From NCBI RefSeq assembly GCF_029894425.1, contig NZ_JARXYJ010000001.1, forward strand, positions 3,534,001 through 3,598,000: a DNA stretch of 64,000 nt, written 5' to 3'. This document shows, piece by piece, positions 10,740 to 18,677 of the stretch. A program made the position numbers and the translations under genes. The notes below the pieces were generated by a model, which was not told the DNA's origin, searched no databases, and worked only from the letters and a program-made list of their open reading frames with translations. Position 1 is the stretch's first letter, and the number at the start of each line of letters is the position of its first letter. The stretch comes from Streptomyces sp. SAI-127. Lineage in GTDB: Bacteria > Actinomycetota > Actinomycetes > Streptomycetales > Streptomycetaceae.

Positions 10740-11537
10740 TCAGGGGTGCCGGGACCCGCGACCGGATGCGCTGAGCTCGCTCAGTCCGCCGGCCTCCTCC
10801 ACCTCCAGCAGCGACGCGCTCTGCCGTTCCGCCTCGAAGGCCCGGTGGCCGCCGCGGAGGCCGAACAGGCGCTTGGACAGGAGGATGTAGAGGACGGCGA
10901 GGATGTTGAGGAACAGTGTGGCGATCTTCAACCAGCTGATGCGCTCGGTGAGTTCGTAGATCTCCAGCGGCAGGAAGGCGGCGGTCGCGACCACCGTCAG
11001 GTACTCCGCCCAGCGTTTGGCGTACCAGAGGCCGACCGCCTCGACGAGCTCGATGAGGGCGTACGCCAGCAGCAGCCCGGCCACGAGGACAAGGGTGTTG
11101 TGCCGGTACCCGAACGTCTTCTGGAAGGTGCCGACGACCGGCGAGTGGTCGAGGTCGTAATGGAAGTGCCTGAACACCGGCCGGAAGACGTCCAGATACT
11201 CGTCGAAGAGCCGGCGCACCGCGTCCTGGCTGTTGCTGAACTTCCACACCGCCACCGCGGCCAGCACGATGAACACCCCGCGTACCGCCCGCTCGATCGC
11301 GAGGAAGCGAAGGACGAACAGGTCCCTGAGCACGGTGCCGCGCGGCACGAGGGGCGCGTGGTCCGCGGGTCCCGAGCCGTGCGGCTCGCCGAGGGCGAAG
11401 TCGCCGCAGCGCAGACAGCGCCACGCCCCGCCCAGGGCGGTCTCGGCGTACAGCCGGTCCCGGAGGCGGGGTTCGTCCGGCGCGTACGTCACATGTCCGC
11501 GGCGCGCACAGGTGCGCCGGTCCCAGTCGATCTTCAT
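10740..11537 (-). CDS. DUF2127 membrane protein
   Basis: 265 residues. The N-terminal cytosolic part has cysteines (TCARRGH and WRCLRCGDF) that could bind metal. About four to five hydrophobic segments follow (AVRGVFIVLAAVAVW, NTLVLVAGLLLAYALIELV, YLTVVATAAFLPLEIYEL, IATLFLNILAVLYILLS). An acidic tail closes the protein. The pattern matches the DUF2127 family, whose function is unknown. The ATG lies after GGAGGCACACGGGGG. Its stop is 4 bp from the end of the convergent MarR remnant. Confidence 0.8.
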   Translation of the reverse strand: MKIDWDRRTCARRGHVTYAPDEPRLRDRLYAETALGGAWRCLRCGDFALGEPHGSGPADHAPLVPRGTVLRDLFVLRFLAIERAVRGVFIVLAAVAVWKFSNSQDAVRRLFDEYLDVFRPVFRHFHYDLDHSPVVGTFQKTFGYRHNTLVLVAGLLLAYALIELVEAVGLWYAKRWAEYLTVVATAAFLPLEIYELTERISWLKIATLFLNILAVLYILLSKRLFGLRGGHRAFEAERQSASLLEVEEAGGLSELSASGRGSRHP

Positions 11538-11613
11538 CCCCCGTGTGCCTCCGATGGAAAAGCGTGCCGTCCGGGGACGGCACGCTAGTGGGGCCGGGTA
11601 AGAGTTGGGTGAG

Positions 11614-13284
11614 TCAGCGGGTGCCGACCAGCTCCTTCTCCTCCTCGTCCTGCGCAGCGGGCTCCGCGGACTTCCGACCGGGCAGCAGCACCGCGACCAC
11701 CACCGTGCCGACGCCCAGCACGATCGCCCCGATCAGGCTGGTGTGCGCCACCGCGTCGGAGAAGGACGAGCCGACCGCGTCCGCCATCTGCCGGGCACCG
11801 GAGGCGAGTTGCCCGGCCTGCGCCTTCAGCTGGGCCGCCTGCTGGGGGTCGGCGGCCTGGGCGGCCTGCGCGGCGACCTGCTGGGCCTTCTCGCCGATGC
11901 CCTGCGCGACCGTGTATCCGGCGCCGACCGAGTCCTGCGCCGCGTCCAGCGTCGAGGCGGGGAGCCTGCTGCCGGCGGTGGCGTCGGAGAGGTGGTCCGC
12001 GTACGAGGTGGCCAGCAGCGAGCCGAGGATCGCGATGCCGAGCGAGCCGCCGAGCTCGATCGAGGTGTCGTTCACCGCGCCGCCGACGCCCAGTTCGGAC
12101 TCGGGGAAGGCTCCCATGATCGCGTCCGTGGCGGGCGAGAGGGCGAGGCCGATCGCCAGGCCCAGCACCATCAAGGGCGCGACGAAATCGCCGTACGACG
12201 AACTCGCGTCGATCCGGGTGAGCAGGGCGAGGGCCGCCGTGCCGCCGACCATGCCCGCGGTGACCGTCCACTTCATACCGACCCGCGGGGTGAGGAACCC
12301 GGTCAGGGCCGAGCCGACGAAGACCGCGCCGGCCAGCGGCAGCATGCGCAGGCCGGTCTCCAGGGCGCTGTAGCCGAGCACGAACTGCAGGTGCTGGGTG
12401 AGGTAGTAGAAGGCGCCGAAGACGGCCAGGAAGAACAGGGCGACGGCGAGGTTGGAGCCCGCGAAGCCGCGGTCGGTGAAGCGGCGGACGTCGACGACGG
12501 GGCGCGGGTGGCGCAGCTCCCGGACGACGAAGAGCACCAGACCGACGGCCGCGATCCCGGCGGCGGCGAGAGCCTTGGCGTGCCAGCCGAAGTGCGGGCC
12601 CTCGATGATCATGTAGACCAGGGCGCCGATCCACACGACCGACAGCAGACCGCCGACGTAGTCGATACGACCGTGCTTCGCGGCCTTGGACGGCGGGACG
12701 AGGACGAGCGCGGCGACGACGGCGACGGCCGCGATCGGGACGTTGATCAGGAACGTGGACGTCCAGGCGTGGTGCTCCAGGAGCGCGCCCGCGACCAGCG
12801 GACCGGCCGCGATCGCCACCCCGGAGGTGGCGGTCCAGACGGTGATGGCCTTGGCGCGCTCACCGCGCGGGAAGGTCGCGGCGAGCAGGGACAGCGTGGC
12901 CGGCATGATCATCGCGGCGCCGGTGCCCATCACCGCGCGGGCCGCGATGACCGTCGTGGCGCTGTCGGCGAGGTAGCCGAGGACCGCGCCGCCGCCGAAC
13001 ACTCCGAGCCCGAGCAGCAGCGCCCCGCGGCGGCTGTACTTGTCGCCGATGGCGCCGAACAGCAGCATCAGCGCGGCGTACGGGACGGTGTAGCCGTCGA
13101 TGACCCACTGGAGGTCGGCGCTGGACAGACCGAGGTCCTCGGTCATGTCGGGGGCCGCGACCGTGAGGGCGGTGTTCGCCATCACGATGATCAGCAGACT
13201 GAGGCAGAGGACGAGGAGTGCCCACCAGCGGCGGGCGTAGGGGCGCTCCATCTTCTCGACCGGTTCGGTCATGACGAGTCGCAT
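11614..13284 (-). CDS. MFS drug:H+ antiporter, DHA2 (14-TM) type
   Basis: 556 residues with the DHA2 hallmarks: TALTVAAPDMTEDL, QWVIDGYTVPYAALML, GDKYSRRGALLLG (motif A), and the DHA motif C-like GPLVAGALL. The long loop before the last helix is Ala/Gln-rich (QQVAAQAAQAADPQQAAQL). It probably exports a lipophilic toxic compound. The ATG lies after GAGGAAGG; a second ATG four codons on is an alternative. The divergent TetR gene and two operator palindromes in the 110-bp gap indicate drug-inducible repression. Confidence 0.92.
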   Translation of the reverse strand: MRLVMTEPVEKMERPYARRWWALLVLCLSLLIIVMANTALTVAAPDMTEDLGLSSADLQWVIDGYTVPYAALMLLFGAIGDKYSRRGALLLGLGVFGGGAVLGYLADSATTVIAARAVMGTGAAMIMPATLSLLAATFPRGERAKAITVWTATSGVAIAAGPLVAGALLEHHAWTSTFLINVPIAAVAVVAALVLVPPSKAAKHGRIDYVGGLLSVVWIGALVYMIIEGPHFGWHAKALAAAGIAAVGLVLFVVRELRHPRPVVDVRRFTDRGFAGSNLAVALFFLAVFGAFYYLTQHLQFVLGYSALETGLRMLPLAGAVFVGSALTGFLTPRVGMKWTVTAGMVGGTAALALLTRIDASSSYGDFVAPLMVLGLAIGLALSPATDAIMGAFPESELGVGGAVNDTSIELGGSLGIAILGSLLATSYADHLSDATAGSRLPASTLDAAQDSVGAGYTVAQGIGEKAQQVAAQAAQAADPQQAAQLKAQAGQLASGARQMADAVGSSFSDAVAHTSLIGAIVLGVGTVVVAVLLPGRKSAEPAAQDEEEKELVGTR

Positions 13285-13311
13285 GGCAGGGGTGGCCTTC
13301 CTCAGCAGACT

Positions 13312-13327
13312 TGCACAGTGGTGTGCA
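13312..13327. promoter_or_regulatory. TetR operator 1 (TGCACA-N4-TGTGCA)
   Basis: Perfect 6-bp arms, TGCACA-GTGG-TGTGCA, in the gap between the exporter and its divergent TetR gene. The second site carries the same arms 46 bp away. A further half-site (TGTGCAA, 13340-13346) lies between them. Confidence 0.75.
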
Positions 13328-13357
13328 TTTACTCAATGCTGTGCAATGTACGCCTGC

Positions 13358-13373
13358 TGCACAACCATGTGCA
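13358..13373. promoter_or_regulatory. TetR operator 2 (TGCACA-N4-TGTGCA)
   Basis: Second copy, TGCACA-ACCA-TGTGCA, followed by A so that TTGCACA is shared with operator 1 when read in reverse. It lies 22 bp upstream of the tetR start, suitable for autorepression. Confidence 0.75.
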
Positions 13374-13394
13374 AGTTCAGCCGGGAGGGGCACA

Positions 13395-14012
13395 ATGACG
13401 CCCATGACCACGGGCCACTCACCTCGCGCCGAAGCCAACCGCCGCCACATCCTCGATGTCGCACTCGCCGAGCTGCTGCGCGACCCCGACGCGTCCATGG
13501 ACCAGATCGCGCGCGCCGCGGGTGTCGTACGACGGACCGTGTACGGCCATTTCCCCAGCCGTGAGGCGCTGATCGGCACGCTCGTCGACGGGGCCGTGGA
13601 GGCGGTGGCGGCCGCCGACGCGGCGGGCCGCGAGGGGATCGACGATCTGGCGCAGGCCGTGGCGGGCTCCGTGCTCGAGGTCTGGAAGGTCGCCGACCGC
13701 TATCGCATCCTGGTCGCACTCGCCCAGCGCAGCGTCACCATGGAGGGCATCATCGAGCGGCTCACCCCCGTGCGCCAAGCGTCCACCGAACTCCTCCAGC
13801 GCGGCCTGGACGAGGGCGTCTTCGTCTCACCGCTGCCCGCGCCCGCGCTGGCGTACGTCCACGAGCAGATGATGTTCGCGGTGATGGAGGCGGTGAACCA
13901 CGGGCTGCTGGACGCGCAAGAGGCGGGCCGCTCCGCCGCGGTCACCGTTCTGACCGCGGCGGGCGTACCCGCCTCTCTGGCCACCGCGCTGGTGGCGAAA
14001 CTGAGCGACTGA
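13395..14012 (+). CDS. TetR-family repressor of the DHA2 exporter
   Basis: 205 residues. The HTH is AEANRRHILDVALAELL with DQIARAAGVVRRTVYGHFPSREALI; the remainder is an all-helical ligand-binding domain. The ATG follows GGGAGGGG. A second ATG three codons on (MTTGHS) is possible. Position, orientation and the paired palindromes suggest it represses both itself and the exporter. Confidence 0.9.
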   Translation: MTPMTTGHSPRAEANRRHILDVALAELLRDPDASMDQIARAAGVVRRTVYGHFPSREALIGTLVDGAVEAVAAADAAGREGIDDLAQAVAGSVLEVWKVADRYRILVALAQRSVTMEGIIERLTPVRQASTELLQRGLDEGVFVSPLPAPALAYVHEQMMFAVMEAVNHGLLDAQEAGRSAAVTVLTAAGVPASLATALVAKLSD

Positions 14013-14033
14013 GCTGTTCTTCGGGGAGTGGGT

Positions 14034-14072
14034 CCGGGCGGCCGAGCTACGGGGGAGTACTCGGCCGCCCGG
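14034..14072. terminator. Bidirectional terminator hairpin
   Basis: Perfect 13-bp arms CCGGGCGGCCGAG / CTCGGCCGCCCGG with a 13-base loop, between the convergent tetR and dctA genes. Confidence 0.8.
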
Positions 14073-14077
14073 GGCGG

Positions 14078-14110
14078 GAGCCGGGCCCGGGTTCAGGTCG
14101 GGCCCGGCTC
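14078..14110. terminator. Second terminator hairpin
   Basis: Perfect 12-bp arms GAGCCGGGCCCG / CGGGCCCGGCTC, 9-base loop, directly after the first hairpin and 38 bp beyond the dctA stop. The tandem pair ends both converging transcripts. Confidence 0.75.
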
Positions 14111-14148
14111 GGCTCTGTGTGGCCGTACGGCCACCGGCGTCCGGCCGC

Positions 14149-15525
14149 TCAGGCCTTGGCCAGCTCCTTCTCGCCGCCCTGCTCGGGGATGTCCGCCGAG
14201 ACCTCGTCGTCGTCGTGGTCGAGGAGCGTCTTCTCGTCGAAGGGCAGGTGACCGGCGAGCACCTGGTCGACGCGCTCGCGGTCGATCTCCTTGGTCCAGG
14301 TGCCGATCAGGACGGTGGCGACGGCGTTGCCCGCGAAGTTGGTCAGGGCGCGCGCCTCGCTCATGAAGCGGTCGATGCCGACGATCAGGCCGATGCCGTC
14401 CACCAGCGCGGGCTTGTGCGACTGGAGACCGCCGGCCAGGGTCGCGAGACCGGCGCCGGTGACACCGGCGGCGCCCTTCGAGGCGACGAACAGGAAGAGC
14501 AGCAGCGGGATCTGCTCACCGATCGACATCGGCGTGCCCATGGCGTCGGCGATGAACAGCGAGGCCATGGTCATGTAGATCATGGTGCCGTCGAGGTTGA
14601 ACGAGTAGCCGGTCGGGACCGTGATGCCGACCACCGGCTTGCTGACACCCAGGTGCTCCATCTTCGCGATGAGCCTCGGCAGCGCGGACTCGGAGGACGA
14701 GGTCGACAGGATCAGCAGGAACTCACGGCCCAGGTACTTGAAGAGCGTGAGGATGTTCAGGCCCGCGATGATCCGCAGGAGGGTGCCGAGCACGACGATG
14801 ACGAACAGGAAGCAGGTGATGTAGAAGCCGACCATCAGGAGCGCGAGGTCCTTGAGCGCGTCCACGCCCGCCGATCCGACGACCGCGGCCATCGCGCCGA
14901 AGGCGCCGATCGGGGCGGCCCACATCACCATGGCGAGGACCCGGAAGACGAGCCGCTGGATGTGCTCGACACCGCGCAGGACCGGCTGTCCGACCGAGCC
15001 CATGGCCTGCAGGGCGAAGCCGACGAGCAGGGCGATCAGCAGGGTCTGGAGCACCTCGCCCTCGGTGAAGGCGGAGACGAAGGTCGTCGGGATGATGCCG
15101 AGCAGGAACTCGGTGGTGTCCTTGGCCTCCGCGTCGACCTGCGCATGGCCGACGTCCTTGACCGCGTCGGTCACGGCGAGGCCGGTGCCCGGGTCCAGGA
15201 TGTTGCCGACGACCAGGCCGATGCCCAGCGCGACCAGCGACATGATCGTGAAGTAGAGAAGCGCGATACCGCCGACGGCGCCGACCTTGGCGGCCTTCCG
15301 TACCGATCCGATACCGAGCACGATCGTGCAGAAGATGATTGGCGAGATCATCATCTTGATCAGGTTCACAAAGCCGGTACCGATGGGCTTGAGCTCCACG
15401 GCGAAGTCGGGCGCGACCAGGCCGACCGTGATACCGAGGGCGACCGCGACGATCACCGCGATGTAGAGGTAGTGGGTGCGGTCCTTTTTGACTGCGGGTG
15501 CCGTATCGGGGGTGCTGGCGGCCAC
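14149..15525 (-). CDS. dctA: C4-dicarboxylate:cation symporter DctA
   Basis: 458 residues of the SLC1/DAACS family. Helices begin HYLYIAVIVAVALGITVGL. Transport signatures are present: the serine-rich hairpin loop LILSTSSSESALPRL, GYSFNLDGTMIYM, and the second hairpin ASKGAAGVTGAGLATLAGGL. An acidic C-terminus (DHDDDEVSADIPEQ) follows. It imports succinate, malate or fumarate, perhaps aspartate. The GTG at 15525 is preceded by AAGGAGG with six-base spacing; an ATG ten codons upstream has no such site. A sensor kinase and regulator are divergent, as in DctS/DctR-type control. Confidence 0.93.
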   Translation of the reverse strand: MAASTPDTAPAVKKDRTHYLYIAVIVAVALGITVGLVAPDFAVELKPIGTGFVNLIKMMISPIIFCTIVLGIGSVRKAAKVGAVGGIALLYFTIMSLVALGIGLVVGNILDPGTGLAVTDAVKDVGHAQVDAEAKDTTEFLLGIIPTTFVSAFTEGEVLQTLLIALLVGFALQAMGSVGQPVLRGVEHIQRLVFRVLAMVMWAAPIGAFGAMAAVVGSAGVDALKDLALLMVGFYITCFLFVIVVLGTLLRIIAGLNILTLFKYLGREFLLILSTSSSESALPRLIAKMEHLGVSKPVVGITVPTGYSFNLDGTMIYMTMASLFIADAMGTPMSIGEQIPLLLFLFVASKGAAGVTGAGLATLAGGLQSHKPALVDGIGLIVGIDRFMSEARALTNFAGNAVATVLIGTWTKEIDRERVDQVLAGHLPFDEKTLLDHDDDEVSADIPEQGGEKELAKA

Positions 15526-15607
15526 GGCTGCCCTCCTTGACGTCTTCGTCGGCATGACCGGCGTGCGGCTCACGTCCGGGCTTTTGAAGGAATGCCGTGA
15601 CTATCTC

Positions 15608-15624
15608 CCGCCCTGTGAGGGCGG
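15608..15624. promoter_or_regulatory. Inverted repeat in the dctA / sensor kinase promoter gap
   Basis: CCGCCCT-GTG-AGGGCGG, perfect 7-bp arms, near the middle of the 151-bp divergent gap. Nearby direct repeats of GTTCA (15633 onward) could be binding sites for the response regulator. Role inferred. Confidence 0.35.
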
Positions 15625-15676
15625 TCACCCTTCCGTTCATTTAGTTCACAATCAGCCATGGAGGCAGACTGACGAC

Positions 15677-17872
15677 ATGCGCATCCCCGTACCGAGACCC
15701 CGGAGCCTCGCGGCCCAGCTCTTCGCCATGCAGGCCGTGCTGATCGCCGTGGTCGTGGCGGGGTACGCGCTGTTCACGTACGTCAGTGACCGCGGGCAGG
15801 CCGAGGACGCGGCGCGCGTTCAGGCCAGGGCCGTGGCGCGGGCGGTCGCCGACTCGCCGTCCGTGCGGGAGGCGATCGGCACGCCGAACCCCACGACCGC
15901 ACTTCAGCCCTACGCGCTCCGGGTCATGGCCGACACCGAGGTCGACTTCGTCACGATCATGAGCCCGCAGGGCATCCGCTGGACCCACCCCGACAAGGAC
16001 CAGATCGGCAAGCACTTCCTCGGCAACACCGACCGCGCGCTCAAGGGCGAGACCTTCACGGAGACCTACACCGGCACCCTGGGCGCCTCGGTCCGGGCGG
16101 TCACGCCGGTCAAGGACGACAGCGGGAAGGTCATCGGCCTGGTCAGTGCCGGTATCCAGGTCGAGAAGATCAGCGAGCGGGTGCAGGGCCAGCTGACCGC
16201 CCTGCTCGCCGTCGCGGGGGGTGCGCTCGCGCTCGGCGCCATCGGCACCTACGTCGTCAACGCCCGCCTGCGCCGCCACACCCACGGCATGAACGCGGCC
16301 GAGCTCAGCAGGATGCACGACTATCACCAGGCGGCTCTGCACGCGGTACGCGAGGGGCTGCTGATGCTGGACGGGCAGTACCGTGTCGCGCTGATCAACG
16401 ACGGCGGACGGGAGTTGCTGGGTGTGTCCCCGCAGGACAGCGTGATCGGGCGGTCGGTGGCCGAGCTCGGGCTGCCGGCGCCGCTGACGGGTGCGCTGCT
16501 CTCCTCGGAGCCACGGGTCGACGAGGTGCATCTGACGTCCTCGCGGGTGCTGGTCGTCAACACCTCCCCGGTCTCCGGCGGAGAGCAGCGCGGCACCGTG
16601 GTCACCCTGCGCGATGTCACCGAACTCCAGTCCCTGATGGGCGAGTTGGACTCCGAGCGGGGCTTCACCCAGGCGTTGCGCTCCCAGGCCCACGAGGCGG
16701 CGAACCGGCTGCACACGGTCGTCTCCCTTATCGAACTGGGCCGCGCGGAGCAGGCGGTGGACTTCGCGACCGCCGAACTGGAGCTGGCGCAGGCGCTGAC
16801 CGACCAGGTCGTGGCGGCGGTCGGTGAGCCCGTCCTGGCCGCCCTGCTGCTGGGCAAGACCGCGCAGGCGAACGAACGCGGCGTGGAGCTGGTCGTGTCG
16901 GAGGACAGCCGCCTGGACGACGGGTTGCTGCCGGAGAGCCTTCCGGCCCGGGACCTGGTCACGATCCTCGGCAACCTCATCGACAACGCGGTGGACGCGG
17001 CGCAGGGCAGCGTGCGGGCACGGGTGACGGTGACGGCGTACGCGGAGGGCGCGGCCGGGCGCGGGCTGGTCCTGCGGGTCTCGGACACCGGCGCGGGCGT
17101 CGACCCGGCCAACGCCGAGGCGGTCTTCCGGCGCGGGTTCTCGACGAAGCCGGCGGGTCCCGGCGGGCGCGGGCTCGGCCTGGCGCTGGTCCGGCAGGCG
17201 GTCAACCGCTGCAAGGGCACCCTCACCGTGTCGGAGGCCGAAGGAGGCGGCGCCGAGTTCGAGGTGCGGCTGCCCCTGGGGTGCGAATCCGGGGGCCCTG
17301 AGGATGCCACGGCCCTCGCGGACACGACGGCTCTGGAGAGCGCCACCGTCCCCGAGGACGCCACGGCCCCGGGGAACACCACCGTCCCCGAGGACGCCAC
17401 GGCCCCGGGGAACACCACCGTCCCCGAGGACGCCACGGCCCCGGGGAACACCACCGTCCCCGAGGACGCCACGGCCCCGGGGAACACCACCGTCCCCGAG
17501 GACGCCACGGCCCCGGGGAGCACCACCGTCCCCGGCGACACGGCCACCTCCAAGCACGCCACGGCCCCCGAGGACACGACAACTCCCGAGCACGCCACCG
17601 CCACGGAGAGCGACACCATCCGCGGCGACACGACGACCCCCGAGCACGCCACGATCCCCCAGGACACGACGGCTCCCGAGAGCACCACCGCCCCCGGCGA
17701 CACGACCACCCCCAAGGACGCCACCACCCTGGAGGGCACCACCATCCCCGAGGACACGGCGGCTCCCGAGCACGCCACCGGCCCGGCGAACTTCACCGCC
17801 CCCAAGAACCCCAAGGCCGCAGACAGCGCTACGGTCCCCCACGGTGCCACGGCCCCCGGAGGCGACGTATGA
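15677..17872 (+). CDS. CitA/DcuS-type sensor histidine kinase with Pro/Thr-rich tail
   Basis: 731 residues. TM1 is ~13-32. An extracytoplasmic PDC/CitA-like sensor (~33-170) contains EVDFVTIMSPQGIRWTHPD and GKVIGLVSAGI; TM2 is ~172-194; a PAS domain spans ~215-315. The phospho-acceptor is His339 in RSQAHEAANRLHTV, and the ATPase has ILGNLIDNAVDAAQ, DTGAGV and GRGLGLAL. Residues ~537-731 are a low-complexity Pro/Thr/Ala/Asp tail unlike any kinase domain, encoded partly by 36-bp tandem repeats. The stop overlaps the regulator's ATG (ATGA). It probably senses C4-dicarboxylates or citrate to control dctA. Confidence 0.9.
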   Translation: MRIPVPRPRSLAAQLFAMQAVLIAVVVAGYALFTYVSDRGQAEDAARVQARAVARAVADSPSVREAIGTPNPTTALQPYALRVMADTEVDFVTIMSPQGIRWTHPDKDQIGKHFLGNTDRALKGETFTETYTGTLGASVRAVTPVKDDSGKVIGLVSAGIQVEKISERVQGQLTALLAVAGGALALGAIGTYVVNARLRRHTHGMNAAELSRMHDYHQAALHAVREGLLMLDGQYRVALINDGGRELLGVSPQDSVIGRSVAELGLPAPLTGALLSSEPRVDEVHLTSSRVLVVNTSPVSGGEQRGTVVTLRDVTELQSLMGELDSERGFTQALRSQAHEAANRLHTVVSLIELGRAEQAVDFATAELELAQALTDQVVAAVGEPVLAALLLGKTAQANERGVELVVSEDSRLDDGLLPESLPARDLVTILGNLIDNAVDAAQGSVRARVTVTAYAEGAAGRGLVLRVSDTGAGVDPANAEAVFRRGFSTKPAGPGGRGLGLALVRQAVNRCKGTLTVSEAEGGGAEFEVRLPLGCESGGPEDATALADTTALESATVPEDATAPGNTTVPEDATAPGNTTVPEDATAPGNTTVPEDATAPGNTTVPEDATAPGSTTVPGDTATSKHATAPEDTTTPEHATATESDTIRGDTTTPEHATIPQDTTAPESTTAPGDTTTPKDATTLEGTTIPEDTAAPEHATGPANFTAPKNPKAADSATVPHGATAPGGDV
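17345..17524 (+). repeat. Five 36-bp tandem repeats inside the sensor kinase gene
   Basis: Units start at 17345, 17381, 17417, 17453 and 17489, each encoding about TVPEDATAPGNT. The first four are identical and the fifth differs by one base (GGGAGC for GGGAAC). Degenerate versions of the Thr-Pro pattern continue to the gene's end. The 36-base unit keeps the reading frame, so copy number can change without frameshift. Confidence 0.95.
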
Positions 17873-18564
17873 CCACCCAGCAGCCCATCCGTGTCCTGGT
17901 CGTCGAGGACGACCCGGTCGCCGCCGACGCGCACGTCCTGTATGTCAACCGCGTCACCGGCTTCACGGCCGTGGGCAAGGCCCACACGGGCGCGGAGGCC
18001 CGCCGTCTCCTGGACCGCACGGCCGTCGACCTGCTCCTGCTCGACCTGCATCTGCCGGACGGGCACGGCCTCCAGCTGGCCCGTCAGCTGCGCGCGGCCG
18101 GACATCAGGCGGACGTGATAGCGGTGACGTCGGCCCGGGACCTGACGGTCGTCCGTGAGGGCGTCTCGCTGGGGGTCGTGCAGTACGTGCTGAAGCCGTT
18201 CACCTTCGCCACCCTGCGCGACCGGTTGATCCGGTACGCGGAGTTCCACGCGTCGGCCGGTGAGGCGAGCGGTCAGGACGAGGTGGACCGCGCGCTGGCC
18301 ACGCTCCGGGCACCGGGCCCGGCCGCCCTGCCCAAAGGGCTCAGCGCGCCGACCCTGGAGCGGGTGACGGTGGCCCTGCGGGACTGCTCGGAGGGGCTCA
18401 CCGCGACCGGCCTGGCCGAGGTGGTCGGGATCTCCCGGATAACGGCCCGCCGCTACCTGGAACATCTGGTCGACGCGGGCCGGGCGGAACGCAGTCCGCA
18501 GTACGGGACGGTGGGGCGGCCGGAGTTGCAGTACCGGTGGGTCAGGGGGCAGGGGCACCAGTAG
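17869..18564 (+). CDS. CitB/DctR-type response regulator
   Basis: 231 residues. The receiver domain has acidic residues VVEDD, phosphorylation site Asp59 in LLLLDLHLPDGHG, Thr in AVTSA and Lys in VLKPF. A C-terminal helix-turn-helix follows (GLAEVVGISRITARRYLEHLVDAGRAE). It is translationally coupled to the sensor kinase (ATGA). The likely target is the divergent dctA promoter. Confidence 0.93.
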   Translation: MTTQQPIRVLVVEDDPVAADAHVLYVNRVTGFTAVGKAHTGAEARRLLDRTAVDLLLLDLHLPDGHGLQLARQLRAAGHQADVIAVTSARDLTVVREGVSLGVVQYVLKPFTFATLRDRLIRYAEFHASAGEASGQDEVDRALATLRAPGPAALPKGLSAPTLERVTVALRDCSEGLTATGLAEVVGISRITARRYLEHLVDAGRAERSPQYGTVGRPELQYRWVRGQGHQ

Positions 18565-18600
18565 GTCCGAGGTCGGCAAGTCCGAGCCCGTGCACGGTCA

Positions 18601-18630
18601 TTGACGGGCCTAGACCACTCCTCTTACGTT
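18601..18630 (+). promoter_or_regulatory. Promoter of the sugar ABC operon with a DasR-like site
   Basis: -35 TTGACG (18601-18606), 18-base spacer, -10 TACGTT (18625-18630), 48 bp upstream of the binding-protein start. Bases 18604-18619 (ACGGGCCTAGACCACT) match the DasR-responsive element consensus (remembered as ACTGGTCTAGACCACT-like) at 14 of 16 positions. The site lies between the -35 and -10, where a bound GntR repressor would block transcription. Confidence 0.6.
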
Positions 18631-18677
18631 CACACGGCAGCCGTCCCGGCCACAACGACGTGAGCCCGTAGGAGGTC

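Noticed and set aside
17345..17524. CRISPR-like array
   Set aside because: The 36-bp units are directly abutting and coding; there are no unique spacers and no cas genes.
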